Origin: Atherix ibis | Lineage: Eukaryota > Arthropoda > Insecta > Diptera > Athericidae | Direction of reading: 5' to 3' | Length of the DNA: 64,000 nt | Assembly: GCA_958298945.1 (NCBI GenBank) | Contig: OY282605.1 | Coordinates: 111,286,267-111,350,266 of the forward strand | Shown: in pieces, positions 33,826-45,474 of the stretch | How the letters are laid out: every line of letters begins with the position of its first letter | How positions within the stretch are numbered: the stretch's first letter is position 1 | Program-made: the position numbers and the translations under genes | The notes under the pieces: generated by a model | What the model saw: only the letters and a program-made list of their open reading frames with translations | Databases searched by the model: none | Told to the model about the DNA's origin: nothing

Positions 33826-36788
33826 CTATCCATGATAAACGATTTGGACACCAGCATCTTTTATAAACTTTAGTAGGATCTTGAAGTTTCCCGAAGGAAC
33901 TGCCCCGTCCGTGTTCAAAAAGGCCCCCAGTTCCTCCAGGTCATAAATCATGTGGAGGTGCTGGCGGCGATAACGACTGTATTTGGCACATGTTATCATG
34001 ATGTGCTGGAAATCGTCCACCACGCCACATATGCCACACAGATTGTTGTCTCTGAAGCGGAATTTCTTTAGTGTGTTGTTGCAGATAATGTTACCTGCCC
34101 GTATTCGGTTTATATATATAATCTGTTTCCTGGTCAGCTGTGATTTGCGGAACCAGTATCTTGAGTAACTAGGGGTTGTGTTTGTTTTGTAGTGAAATCT
34201 ATTTTTTGCAACTGATGTCTCCGTGTAATCTATTGATCCATTCCGTTTCGATTCGTTTTTTTATTGTGTGTAGTATTTCCTTTCCGCCAACCTCGCAGTC
34301 CAAAGCAGTCGCCGCAGTATCACCACATGCAGCTCCCGCCAGGCGGTCCGCCTTGTCATTGCCCGGAATGCCAACATGACTCGGAGCCCATTGCATTCGG
34401 AACTGTTTCCGTGGGGAGTCGAGAATGTGTTTGAAAATCATTCCCACTACTGGGTGGCTTCTTTGCCACGCTGACCCCTGCATTACCATGCATGCAGTTC
34501 TCGAGTCTGTTACAATGGCAATCTTTGTGGAAGTGGATGGCCATTGCCAGTTTTACCGCTCTCTCGATTGCTTTTAGTTCTGCTGTAACTATGGCTCCAA
34601 TCTTGTCACTTATGCGATGGCTGTGCTCATCGCCGGATTTTCCATCGAAAACACCAATGCCCGCCGAATCTCTCATCAGGGAGGCATCCGTGTAAAAAAT
34701 GTGGTGTTCATGGAGATCCTTCTCCGTTGTGTCTCTGAAAATTTGCCGCCACATTGCCGCATTGGCATTTCTTTTCGCCACGTTAAAATTTGTCATGTGC
34801 CCGCAGATAGTCAAATTTTCCGGTGGTTTATCCATTCCCCCCAAGCAGCCAAAGCCATCCATTTTTTTGAATTGATCATCGTATTTAGTACGCGTCCGCT
34901 TCAGGCACGTTTGCACATTTGGGTTATTTGTCATGTCCAAGTATATTTTGCAATTCGTCTCTCCCATTCTGGTTAGTTCTTTGCAGGCCATCCATTCCCT
35001 TCTTAGATCCAATGGCCATTCACCAGTTTCAGCCCATACTGTCTCCCTTGGTGTGTCTCTCAGATATCCCATAGCCGCCCTGAGCGCTTTAATTGCTATT
35101 GAGTCTAAGATTTTTAGTGATTTGTTGTTGCCGTTCCCCAGTACGGTTGCACCATAGTCTTACTTGGACCGGATCAGACCCTTGTAGATGTTTAGAAGTA
35201 TCGTTGGGTGGCCACCATGTTTTAGATTGCTCAATCTGCCTATCGTATAGATAAGGCCCTGGCATTCTTTGGCCAACAATCTACAGTGGTATCCGAATCC
35301 GAAATTGTTGTCCAGGTTGATGCCCAAGTATTTTATATTTTCCACTACTTCGATGATGTTTTCACCTATTTGGGTCTCGATAGTTTCACCCTTGTCTGAG
35401 AAAGGTAGCATTATTTTGGTCTTCTCGATGTTCACTTCCATTTCTAGGGATCTCAGTTTGTTTATAACAAAACCAATGGCCAATTTCATTTTTTTGCCGA
35501 CTATGGTCCAGGTTTTCCCCTTGACCACGACTGCCACATCGTCAGCAAATTGTATAATTTCGCCAACATAGCCATCGAGGCTATGAAGGCATTTTGTATA
35601 GATATTGAACAGAGTCGGGCTTAGGACACTACCCTGTGGCACTCCTCTATTGGTAGTTATGCTATTTTATCCATCTGGGCCGCTTAAAATAATCGTTCTA
35701 TTGGTGCAGAAATCTGCCACCCAATTTGTGATCATAGGTGGGAAGTGCTGTTTATCCATTGTGGCTTTTAGTTTTGCAATGTTCACAGTGTTGTAAGCCT
35801 GTTTAAGATCCAAGAAGAGAATAGCGGTTTTTTTCTTGAGCTCTTTATTAGCAAAAACCGTATTGGTGAGGTGGTTCAAACACGTTGTGGCGGACATACC
35901 CCGGCGGAAACCAAAGCTGTTCGTTGGCAATATTTTGTGTTTATCCATGAAGTCTACCATTCGGTCTTTAATGATGGTATTTATAATTTTTGTCATTACC
36001 GGCAAGAGTGTTATTGGCCGGTAGTTCTCCAATTTTCTGATATCCTTTCCCGGTTTAGGTAGGGCAATTACCTTTGCCGTTTTCCACTGGCTTCTAACTT
36101 GATTTTTTTTAAATTCCTGGTTTGCTGCCACCAGCAACACCTTAAATTGGGCGTCCGTGAACTTCTTTATGTGTTCATATCGAATGCCATCCTGCCCAGG
36201 TGCAGTCGATTTTTTCCTGCTCACTGCTCCCTTGAGTTCGTTCATTGTGAAAACCTTTTCCCATTCAGTGATTGGGAAAAACATTTTCCTTCTAGTGGAG
36301 TCTCCTTTTTGTAAGTTGGAAAACCCAAAATTGAGCTCCAAGAATTTTAACCTGTTTGGTTCTATGATGGTGGCAACATTTTCGTATGTCGTGCGACCGT
36401 CCGTCCCCCTTAGGGCATGGATCTTTCCCCAGATCCCTCGAATGTCCGTATCTGGCGCGAAAGACCCGGTAAATTTTACCCAAGTTCTCTTCTTTTCTTT
36501 TTTTATATTAATTTTAAGAATGGCTCTTGCTCTTTTAAAATCGATGAAATTTCTGACGTTCTTTTGTCTATTATATTTGAGTAGGGCTGCCCTTTTCAGG
36601 CGATATAATTTCTTGATCGTATCGTTCCACCACGGTTTGTTGTTTGATGTCGCTCCCGTGGCAGTTATTGTATTTTCTTTTATGGCTTTTGTGAGATGCT
36701 CTTCAATCTCATTTGTATCTGTTGTATTATTCTCATCCCTCACTAGCTCAGACATGATGCCTGTCATCCCTAACTTTGATACAATCAT
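33826..36788 (-). pseudogene. ORF2 of LINE copy K: endonuclease deleted, RT and RNase H present, frameshifted
   Basis: An ORF1-type C-terminus (MIVSKLGMTGIMSEL, 36788) runs in frame into ORF2 linker sequence EEHLTKAIKENT and NKPWWNDTIKKLYRLKRAAL. The whole endonuclease is therefore missing and the two ORFs are fused. RT motifs are NYRPITLLPV, GFRRGMSATTC, FLDLKQAYN, MPQGSVLSPTLFN (the preceding residues are disturbed near 35660) and QFADDVAVVV. After a stop near 35160, YLRDTPRETVWAETGE, YTDASLM and TAELKAIE follow; a frameshift near 34530 leads to the rest of RNase H (WAPSHVGIPGN, KADRLAG). The C-terminus DDFQHIMITC ends at 33826. Confidence 0.9.
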
Positions 36789-36799
36789 AGTAAGGATGC

Positions 36800-38147
36800 T
36801 CAGGATCTTTTCAAATTCGAGCTTTTATTTGGATTTGCCTGCAGTGGTGTGGGATTATTCTCTCTGAGTTGCTCTTGTATCGGATGCGAATTCCAGGCAA
36901 TATTTGGCCTGCTCGGAATTTTGAAAATGGTTCTCCGTTCATGTAGCTTTTCATTTCTTTGTTTAACCAGATTTGGAAAATCAGTCCTATTGTTAATTTG
37001 TATTTCCCGTAGATATGACGTATTTTCAATTGATCCATTTTTGTTTACCCTTTTAATTGCTTCCCCATAGGTGAGCAATTCATCATCCATCAAGTTTTGG
37101 ATGGTCATTTGTTTGAGATATTCAGGGCATTGTCTGCTTGTCGATGCATGATCTTTTCCACAATTAACACATTTTGTTTTTTCATTAGAGGATCCTTCGT
37201 ACCGGGCTTCCCCGCAATTTCTACAAATTTCTGTTTCCGCCGAACATCTAGCTTTTAGGTGCCCAAACTTGAAGCACCTAAAACACATCATAGGGTTCCG
37301 AGTGAACGGTTTCACCCTTCTAAGAGCCCCCCAAAAAGTAATATACTCAGGTAGTGTAGATCCATGGAAAAATATTTTGACAGTTTGCGTGTCCACAAAC
37401 TTGATTGTGCCATTTTCAGATGTTTCGCGTTTACTTAGTCTTATTGCACTCTGGATTCTAATGCTGCTTTTGATTTCTTTGCAAAGCTCCTCCATGCTGA
37501 TGTCAGTTGGTACGTCGTGGATGACCCCCGTTTTCATCGTGAAATGCCTTGGGATATAACAACGATATTTGGTGGCTTCACCCAGCCTTATATTCGGAGA
37601 TGTGATCAACTTGTTAGCTGTCAGCATTGATGTACAAATAATTTTAGCTTTGAACGCTCCAATCTTTTGGACTGTGAAATTATGTCCATGTCCCAACACG
37701 CATTTTATAACCTTTCCCAAATGGATGTCGTTTATGAAAATCTTATTTGTCTCCTTTACTCTCCCGGCAATTACATAAAACGGACCTTTTGCGTCCCTCC
37801 CGTATGTATTTTGTCCAGGCTCGATCCCCTTTTCAAACTCCTGAGTTATGTTATTAATCGTAGCTGGCTTATCTTTTGGGATTGTTGTTGTCTGCGCTGG
37901 CGCAGTGTCATTAATTTTTCCAATTGTTGCTGTTGTTGTTCTAGTTGTAGTCATCATTTTTGTAGCGAGTGTGCCCGCTATAGCAGATGCTACAGGGACC
38001 GATGGTGTATTTAGCGACGACCTTCCTTCGAACTCATCGTCACTAGACATCATTCGTGCTGCCGTTCTTTTTTTTTATCCAATCCAGATCCAATCTGTTG
38101 GGAATTCTTTTTCTTCTTACGGGGGGATCCCCCATCGGTTCGTCCAT
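36800..38147 (-). pseudogene. ORF1 of LINE copy K, nearly complete zinc-knuckle protein
   Basis: MDEPMGDPPVRRKRIPN starts at 38147; a frame change in the lysine codons near 38070 leads to RMMSSDDEFEGRSSLNT. From 38053 the frame is open for 417 codons. It contains YGRDAKGPFYVIAGRVKETN, ITSPNIRLGEATKYRCYIP, HDVPTDISMEELCKEIKSS, FWGALRRVKPFTRNPMMCFR and three knuckles CFKFGHLKARC, CRNCGEARYEGSS (second His and Cys lost) and CVNCGKDHAS. It then shifts frame near 36815 into the fused ORF2. The damaged middle knuckle and fusion suggest a defective copy. Confidence 0.88.
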
Positions 38148-38751
38148 TTTGAATTCTGTTGGGAATTCTTTTTCTTCTTACACTCGCACTCTTCTATTTT
38201 TTCCCCGGTGCACCGACGAAAGAAAAATAACTAATAACACAAAAAACCGGTGTGCATGCGTTTCACTTTCTCGCAGGTGCGGAAAACCGGCGCCGATTTC
38301 CCGATGCACCTTTGCCACAGACAAAGGAGCAAGGCGCTCTTCCGTTTATTGCACCCTTTTTCCGTTTTTATACCCGAATTTCGTAAGCCTTTACCATTTA
38401 TTTTTAGTTTTTATTGCTATTATGGTATTTTATTCTTTTATTGTTGTGTTATTTTTGTTTATTATCAGTCTATTTTTTTTTTTTTTCTGTGCATAGGCTA
38501 CGTTCACTATAGATACTCGCCGATCTCGGCTCGTAATTTTCACAAAAACCACTACCAGACGCCTATTATATTTTAGTTTCTTTCTGTAATAAAAATTTTT
38601 CACACATGAAAATTAAATTTAACACCCAAAACCCAAAAACTATTTAGGGAAAACTGCTGTCTATTTTAAAGGCATAGACCACGCCTGATTTTGTTTACAC
38701 GAGAGCTGAAACAAAATCGACCGATCGCTTCGAAAGTTGAAAACGTTCTGG

Positions 38752-38769
38752 GGACGGTATGGCCGCAGA
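38752..38769 (-). rRNA. First 18 nt of a 5S rRNA gene, 5' flank of LINE copy K
   Basis: The minus strand reads TCTGCGGCCATACCGTCC, identical to the 5S start at 49093-49076. Its first eight bases can pair with the 3' end (GTCGCAGG) of the 5S remnant at 49640. LINE K starts immediately after it. Confidence 0.75.
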
Positions 38770-39137
38770 TAGTTAATTTTGCCTCCTTTTTTCAGTTTTC
38801 TTCGCAATCATTTTCTTTTTTCCTAACTTAATATCCTTTTAAATATTTTGTGTTATGTTTCAATTGTGCGATATATAAAAACTGAACCAATAAAGAACGC
38901 ACACTTCAATAAATTCTAATGAATTGTTCTTTATTTATTTTGATCTGATGACCGATTAATGTCAAGTGTCAACTGTCAGTAGTTGAAGTCAGTCAGTAGA
39001 CCGACCCGACCAATCACATTGAATTTAAAAGAAATTTCTAGTAGCTGGGCTAAAAAGACCATGAGACAAATATATACTTGTATTTACTTAAACCGCAATA
39101 TTTACTGATGGCTATACTTAACACAGTTTATAGAGAA
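38770..39137 (-). other. 5S intergenic spacer, second copy, truncated
   Basis: This stretch is nearly identical to the spacer part at 49094-49510 apart from deletions near 39090-39115. It leads into the 5S start at 38769. The upstream side breaks off at TTCTCTATAAACTG, where LINE M sequence begins. No ORF is present. TATATATCG and AATAAAG elements are visible but no promoter can be assigned with confidence. Confidence 0.75.
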
Positions 39138-39624
39138 TTTCATGTTTTTTCCTACAGTGGCCCAGGTATTACCCTTTACCACGAGTGCCACATCATCTGC
39201 AAACTGGATGATATCGCCTATCTTGGTGTCTAGGCTGTGCAGGCATATTGTATATATGTTGAATAGTGTAGGACTAAATACACTACCCTGTGGCACTCCT
39301 CTATTTGTGGTTAACTCATTTTTTCCGTCGAGTCCACCCAAAATTATAGTTGTTACTGCAGAAATCTGCCACCCAATTTATTATCATTGGGGGAAAATGG
39401 TGGTTGTCCATGGTGTTTTTTAATTTAGCAATGTTTACTGTATTATATGCCTGTTTCAGGTCTAGAAAGAGAATGGCTGTCTTCATTTTATTTTGTCTAT
39501 TGTCGAAAACCATGTTTGTTAGGTGGCTCAGGCACGTTGTGGCGGACATACCACTCCGGAAGCCGAAGCTATTCAATGGTAGGATCTTGTTCCTATCCAA
39601 AAAATCGACCATTCTGTCCTTTAT

Positions 39625-39672
39625 GCTGCTACAGTGGGATTCGAACCCACGACCCTTTGGCTGGCCGTCTAC
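39625..39672 (-). tRNA. tRNA 3'-half fragment (T arm and acceptor strand)
   Basis: On the minus strand GTGGG-TTCGAAT-CCCAC forms a perfect five-pair T stem with a seven-base loop and B-box sequence. TGTAGCAGC then fits an acceptor strand. No matching 5' half (GCTGCTA) is found upstream, so this is a fragment, not a gene. A preceding G-rich piece (CCAAAGGGTC) resembles a long variable arm, but the amino-acid type cannot be assigned. Confidence 0.55.
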
Positions 39673-40511
39673 TAATATTTTATGAGTACATGTTTATTTA
39701 TTTATTTGCGCGTTATGTCAGATTCACTTTGGCTGCGATTTAAACACTTCAGACGGCTACGCGTCCGGGCTGCTATTGGTTGTTCCGGTGGTTTTGTAAT
39801 CAAGCTTGATAAAATAATTTCGTTCGCCTGATCGTCAGTCAAAGAAATATCTCTAGCCATTAAATGTTTTTTTCTCCAAATATCGTTTCTGCTGTATAAA
39901 ACGTTGGATTATTGACATGATTAATCGCTGTAATAACAGCTGTTTCGTAATAAGCTTTTAATTTTATGCTGACTTTCTGTTTTAATATTGGTAACTTTTT
40001 AGTATCACCAAATATGATAGAATTTTTAGGTACTAGCATTAACTTTTTATTAGTTGATGGTAGTACCTATAAGCATGCCCTTCTTCGTTTCGATCGTTCA
40101 TCGATTCCTGTGCATCTGAGTGCATCGGTTCAATTTCTGTAACAGTTTCTGATCGCGTACGAACTGCTTCTGCAATGGCCCTTGCTGATTGCATGTACGA
40201 GAGTTCTGAATGGTATTTTTTATTTAATTGGTCCAAGTAAGACGGCACATCATCAAATGTTTTTCGAGAGTAATCGATTTCTGCAGTTTCAGTTAACCTT
40301 GCAACAAGTCTTTCAATTTACACAGATTTGAAACCAAACTGGTCGCGATTATAAATTAGTTCATATGTGTTTTTGGTATTTTTGGTGTTTTTGGTGTTTT
40401 TAATGTTTTTAATGTTTTTGGTGTTGTTTTTGGTGTTTTTGTTGTTGTTTTTGGTGGTTTTGGTTTTTTGGTGTTTATGGTGTTTTTGGTGTTATTTTTG
40501 GTGTTTTTGGT
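39625..40511. mobile_element. Unidentified insertion in LINE M, with a tRNA 3' half at one end and a 9-bp repeat at the other
   Basis: It lies between the halves of the RT motif ...AKIIN / IKDRM. Plus-strand left end: GCTGCTACAGTGGGATTCGA (tRNA 3' half, minus sense). Right end (40368-40511): TTTTTGGTG-type minisatellite. In between, a minus-strand frame near 40330-40039 encodes a hydrophilic peptide (FDDVPSYLDQLNKKYHSEL) that I do not recognise. About five LINE bases are lost at the site and no clear target duplication is seen. Confidence 0.55.
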
Positions 40512-42139
40512 GTATTGATTATTTTGGCCATTACCGGCAGGAGTGTTATTGGCCGGTAATTTTCAAGCATTCTAATATCCTTCCCAGGTTTTGGCAAGGC
40601 AATTACCTTGGCCGTTTTCCATTTTTCTCGTACATGATTATGTCGGAATTCTTTATTGGCTGCCGCCAGCAGCGCTTTCAATTGTGTCTCATTAAATTTT
40701 TTTATGTACTCGTACCGAATGTCGTCCTGGCCAGGTGCAGTTGATTTTTTCCTGCACAGCACCCCCTTGAGTTCATGCATGGAGAACTCCTTCTCCCATT
40801 CGGTTATTGGATAGATTATCCTTCTTCTGGTGAACGGTACCTGTGGCAAGTTGGATGTGCCAAAATTTAGTTGTAGAAAGTTTAGCTGATTTTCTTCATT
40901 AATGGACCAACATTCCCATTGATCGTACGACCATTAGTAGTCCCCCTCAGGGCGTTAATCTTTCCCCATATTTCTCGGATGTTTGTATTTGGCGCAAACG
41001 ATCCGGTAAATTGTATCCATGTGCGTTTCTTCTCTCTTTTGATATTTATTTTGAGAGTGGCTCTTGCCCTCTTGAAATTAATAAAGTTGATCATATTACC
41101 TTGTCGATTATATTTCAATAAGGCTACCCTCTTTAAGCGATACAATCTCTTAATTGAGTCATTCCACCATGGTTTATTGTTTGATACCGTTCCGGTGGTA
41201 GTGAAAGTATTCTTATGGATAACTGTTGATATACATTGTTCGATATCGTTCATATTGTAGGTGTTCTTTAGCTTTATCGATTTTATTAGCTTAGGGGTAT
41301 TGACAGATCTTTTTGTCGAACAGCATTCCCCCTTAGCAAAACCATTGAAACCGTTATACTCAATTAAGATTGGGACATGGGCACCGATAACATAGTCTGG
41401 GCAGGTCATCCAGCTCCAAAAACTCATTGAGGCGTTTTTGACCACTGTAATATCTAGCGCACTAACAGTGCCCCTACCATCATTAACATAGGTGTATTCA
41501 CCATTGTTTAAGATTGCCAAACCTGTACCCTCCAACATATCTATGATATTATCCGCTCGACATCTTTGCGCAGCATTTATGTCCGGACAGATGGACCATA
41601 CCTCATTCTGCGCATTTACATCACCACCCACGAGGATATGTTTATCCTTCAGTCGGGTGATTTTTTTCATGAGGTCCGAAAATTTACCGCGAATTTTCCA
41701 AATTCGCGTCTTTGGTGGTATATATATTGTTACCATCAGTAGGCATTCTTTACCCCTACTAATTCTTACGGCCATCACTTCCACCGGGTCAAAGTTACCC
41801 AGATCGATGATATCGACCGCAAATTTGCTGCTTATGAGGAAGCCAACACCTCCTCCTTTTCTGTTGGCCGCTCTTGGCCTATTAAAAAAGTTAAAATTCT
41901 TTACTCTAAAATTTGTAGAGTCTTTTATACTTGTCTCGCAAAGTATAGCTACATCGGCTTCTTTTCCTTCCATAATTTCAATCAACTCACCTATGTTTAT
42001 CCTAATGGAACGTACATTAAGTTGTAATACAAACATATGGCGATTAAAATGTGAAAGAAAACACAAGTTATATTTAATAGCTTTGTGAGACTAATATTTT
42101 AAAATTCAATTTATCTTATATCATTGTATGGCTGTATAA

Positions 42140-43710
42140 CTAATTCTTTACTGTTAGATTATCTTCGCCTTGTTTTTTTTCATTTCGGTATTATTAATTG
42201 TAACTGATACGTTTGTATCAGTTAATTGTGTATCTGGCATTGTGGCTGTCATACCTAATTTTGATAAAATCAAAGTTAGGATACTCAGTATTTTTTCAAT
42301 TTCGTTTGTCTTATTTGGATTCGATTGGAGAGGTGTTGGTTCATTTTCTAGTAGCTGCTACTGGATTGGATGCGAATTCCAGGCTATATTTGCCCTGTTC
42401 GCTGTTCTAAAACTTGTTTTTGTCTGGTGTAATTGTATGTTCTTGGTTTTTGCCAGTGCTGGAAAATCAGTTCTATTATTCAGATGATATTCCCTTAGGT
42501 ATGGTCTATTTTCTATTGTACCATTTGTATGAACCCTTTTCACGGCTTCCCCATAGGTTAACAGTTGTTCCTCCATTAGATTTTGAATTGCCATTTGTTT
42601 TAGAAATTCTGGGCATTGTCTATTTGTAGATGCATGTTCGTTGTTGCAATTTACACACTTCGTCTTTCCACTGCAGAGTCCCTCATGTCTGGTTTCCCCA
42701 CAGTTTCTGCACGCTTCTGTTCCCGCCGAGCATCTAACTTTCGAATGGCCAAATTTAAAACATTTAAAACACATCATGGGGTTCCTGGTGAACAATTTTA
42801 CGCGTCTTAGCGCTCCCTAAAAAGTGATGTATTCAGGCAAAGTCGATCCAAAGAAAAACACACCGTTTCCATCTCAGCGAAAGTTACGCTGCCATCATCT
42901 GCTGTTACTCTCCTCGTCATCCTGATAGCATTCTGAACTCGGACACTGCTTTTCATCTCCTTCATTAGGTCATTCATCAGTACATCAACGAGTACATCAT
43001 ATATGATGCCCGTTTTTAAAGTGAAATGCCTCTGGATGTAGAAATTGTATTTATTAGTCTCACCCAATCTCGTATTTGGAGATGTGATGATCTTGTTCGC
43101 CTCTGTTGCCGAACTGCAAGTGATTTTACATTTGTATGCGCCGATTTTCTGGACAGATGATTTATGTCCCGGTTCCATAACATTTTTAATATCTTTCCCA
43201 ACTGTATATCGTTAATGTAATGTTTTTTTTACATCTCTTTTACATTCGGCTATCACATAGAAAGGGCCTTTAGCGTCTTTCTCGTATGTGACTAGCACCG
43301 GCTCGATCCCCTTATTCAACCCCTGTATACTATTAACTACATGTGCAGACTTACCTAGTAGGGTAATTGTACCGTAGGTGTTACCTCTGCATTCTCCATT
43401 GCATTTATTGTAGTTGTTGTTCTTGTTGTTGCTGTTTCTGCTGCTGTTCCTGCTGCTGTTACAGTTTCTGTTTCTGTTTCTGTTTCTGTTTCTGTTTGTC
43501 ATTGGTACCGTTGGTGTCAACGTAAGCGTTGACTCAATCGATGCCGTTGATGTCTCTGCTGCTTCAGATCTTCCTAGCGAAAGAGATGGTCTCCTTTTGA
43601 GAGCCTCCAGGTTCACCATCGCCTTTCCTGCAGTTCTTTTCTTCCCTATCGAAGTTTTCGCCCTGTCTGGCGGTCTTAATTCGGGGGGGGTCCCCCATCG
43701 ATTCGTCCAT
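42140..43710 (-). pseudogene. ORF1 of LINE copy M (zinc-knuckle protein, broken)
   Basis: The start MDESMGDPP at 43710 matches copy H. A Thr/Asn/Ser-rich stretch near 43500-43410 is encoded by (CAGAAA)n and (CAG)n-like repeats. YEKDAKGPFYVIAECKRDVK is followed by a shift near 43212, then SVQKIGAYKCKITCSSATEA, ITSPNTRLGETNKYNFYI and GIIYDVLVDVLMNDL. After a break near 42810 come FTRNPMMCFKCFKFGHSKVR, CRNCGETRHEGLC and CVNCNNEHAS. The C-terminal part (LLTYGEAVKRVH, ANRANIAWNSHPIQ) has a stop at 42358 and traces to about 42140. Confidence 0.85.
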
Positions 43711-43885
43711 GTGGCTCACTTTTTTGTGTCCTTTATATTTCACTGTCCGTATTTACTACCAGCCCCAAAAAAACCAAACTATAAACTTCACCAAAAGAAA
43801 CTACACCAAAAGCCGTAACTTTCACCCTGATGTGGCTATTATAATCGCCACGAAAACGCGATTACGGCGAAACACTGCACACGTA

Positions 43886-45466
43886 CAGTGTCGGACATAA
43901 CTAAAGCACGGAGGTTGTTTTGCTTGCATTTCATTTTCTCTTCTTCTATTAAATTGATATTTTTTATTGAATGTGTACACATTTTGTGTTTTTTTTATAG
44001 AAAAACGTCATTTATTATAAATAAAATAAAAAAAAAATATTTATTAACAACAACAAAATATAACAAGATTATTAACAACGTATAAAAAATAGACTGCGAC
44101 AAAACTAAAGCACCATGTGTGAAAAAAAGCAATATAGGACCACCAGTCACAAGATCCTTAATATTTAATGGGGTAGCCTTTATTTTTGATTACCGATGCA
44201 CACCTTCTGGGCATCGAACCAATTAAATTAGCAATAATTGTAGTGGGCATATTTTCCCATGCTTTCCTGAAGAAGGACACTCTAGATCCCGTTTAATCCT
44301 TCGGTCTACAAGTTCCCATAGATTTTCTATGGGATTGAGATCTGGTGACTGTGCTGGCCACTTTAAAACATCAATTTTTTTCTCCTGAATCCATGTTTTA
44401 ACGACTTTTGCGGTATGCTTTGGATCGTTGTCATGTTGAAATCTCCACTTTAGAGGCATTTCATCATCAGCATAAGGCAGCATAACATTTTCTAGTATGT
44501 TTTTGTAGCCGTATCGGTCCATTATTCCATTGACTCTATGAATCGGACCAACTCCTTGCCCGGAAAAACATCCCCAAACCATAATGTTTCCGCCACCATG
44601 TTTTACTGTGCCTTTCAAAAACTTTGGATTGAGTCGCTGTCCTTTTGGCATCCGCACTCGTTGATTTCCGTCCGATCCCTTCAAATTAAATTTGGATTCG
44701 TCAGAAAATAAAACTGTTCTCCATTTTGAAATGGGCCAGTCAATATGTTCCGTCGCAAATTGAAGCCTCGCCTTCCTATTTTTGGCACTAATAAAGGGCT
44801 TTTTGGCAATTCGGTATGCACACAATCCATTGTCTACAGCACGCCTTTGGATTGACCGAACAGATAAATTCAAGTCTAAATTTTCTTGAATTTGTCTCGC
44901 TGATAAAAATGGATCAATTTTCAACATCCTAATTATCCCATTGTCCTGCCGTTTTGAAGATTTCCTTGGCCTCCCACCGTTATGAATTGTTTTCACCGAA
45001 CCAGCCGACCGATAACGGGTTATCCACCGTGATATAACGGAATGACAAATGCCATATTTTTTAGCAATAGTTCCGACACTATCACCACCTTTGAAATTGT
45101 CTATTATTTTTTCCTTAAATGCATCAGGATATTTATTTCTGGCCATGTTAATAAAATAATAATTCGATGAGCAAAATAATCAACTGTCTTACTTTAAAAA
45201 CTGCAATAGAATGAACTATCGATACTGTCAGACAGTTTTTTTTCAATTTTATATTGTGTTCGAACAGTAAGAATTAAATTTAGAACCGTTAAATATCATT
45301 TCAGCTATAGCTAATACCTAACAATGTAAAACAATAACAAATTCTGCACATGGTGCTTTAGTTTTGTCGCAGTCTATTTTTTATACGTTGTTAATAATCT
45401 TGTTATATTTTGTTGTTGTTAATAAATATTTTTTTTTTTTTTTATTTATAATAAATGACGTTTTTC
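43886..45466 (-). mobile_element. Tc1-like transposon, second family, right end truncated
   Basis: The left inverted repeat spans 43886-44120, starting CAGTGTCGGACATAACTAAA after TA (43884-43885). It has a related inner direct repeat (GACTGCGACAAAACTAAAGC near 44093), an IR/DR layout. The right repeat matches only its inner part (45348-45466); the outer 115 bp or so and the right TA are gone. It sits in the 5' UTR of LINE M, and the deletion that removed its end also removed the rest of that 5' UTR. Confidence 0.88.
44158..45146 (-). pseudogene. Tc1-like transposase (DD34E) with one late frameshift
   Basis: It starts MARNKYPDAFKEKIIDNFKG at 45146. Two helix-turn-helix regions cover residues 1-110, with GRPRKSSKRQD between them. 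The triad is FSDESKF (Asp), QHDNDPKHTA (Asp) and SPDLNPIENLW (Glu). The frame is open to near 44283. There one indel shifts it; the original frame resumes as SFFRKAWENMPTTIIANLIG and ends SMPRRCASVIKNKGYPIKY at a TAA at 44158-44160. Expected length is about 330 residues. It is otherwise intact, hence fairly young. Confidence 0.93.
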
Positions 45467-45474
45467 ATAACCGG

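Larger units (their letters stand above)
31426..38751 (-). mobile_element. LINE copy K: element inserted after a 5S gene start, with a Tc1 transposon nested in its 3' UTR
   Basis: The 5' end follows TCTGCGGCCATACCGTCC, the start of a 5S gene (38769-38752). 5' UTR (38751-38148), ORF1 (38147-36800), an ORF1-ORF2 fusion lacking the endonuclease (36788 onwards), RT, RNase H (to 33826), 3' UTR and tail follow. The Tc1-like element at 31718-33368 splits the 3' UTR. Without it the copy is about 5.7 kb. Confidence 0.9.
39138..42066 (-). pseudogene. ORF2 of LINE copy M: intact endonuclease, interrupted and truncated RT
   Basis: From 42066 an open frame of 394 codons covers the endonuclease and linker: LQLNVRSIRINIGELIE, CETSIKD, GGDVNAQNEV, SALDITVV, GAHVPILIEY (Asp of the usual GDHVPI changed to Ala) and NKPWWNDSIKRLYRLKRVAL. 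A frameshift near 40885 leads to RRRIIYPITEWEKEF, ALPKPGKDIRMLENYRPITL and MAKIIN, where the insertion begins. RT resumes at 39624 with KDRMVDFLDRNKILP, FRSGMSATTC, FLDLKQAYN, RGVPQGSVFSPTLFN and QFADDVALVV, then ends at 39138. RNase H is missing. It is inactive. Confidence 0.9.
39138..43885 (-). mobile_element. LINE copy M: 3'-truncated element with an 0.9-kb insertion in its RT
   Basis: 5' UTR remnant (43885-43711, cut by a Tc1 insertion), ORF1 (43710 to about 42140) and ORF2 (42066 to 39138) lie in order on the minus strand. The element stops in the RT thumb at 39138, where 5S spacer begins, so RNase H and the 3' tail are deleted. An insertion at 39625-40511 splits the RT. Confidence 0.88.

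Noticed and set aside
40367..40744. Membrane-protein-like ORF (FLVFLVFLMFL repeats)
   Set aside because: It is the translation of the TTTTTGGTG minisatellite on the strand opposite to LINE M.
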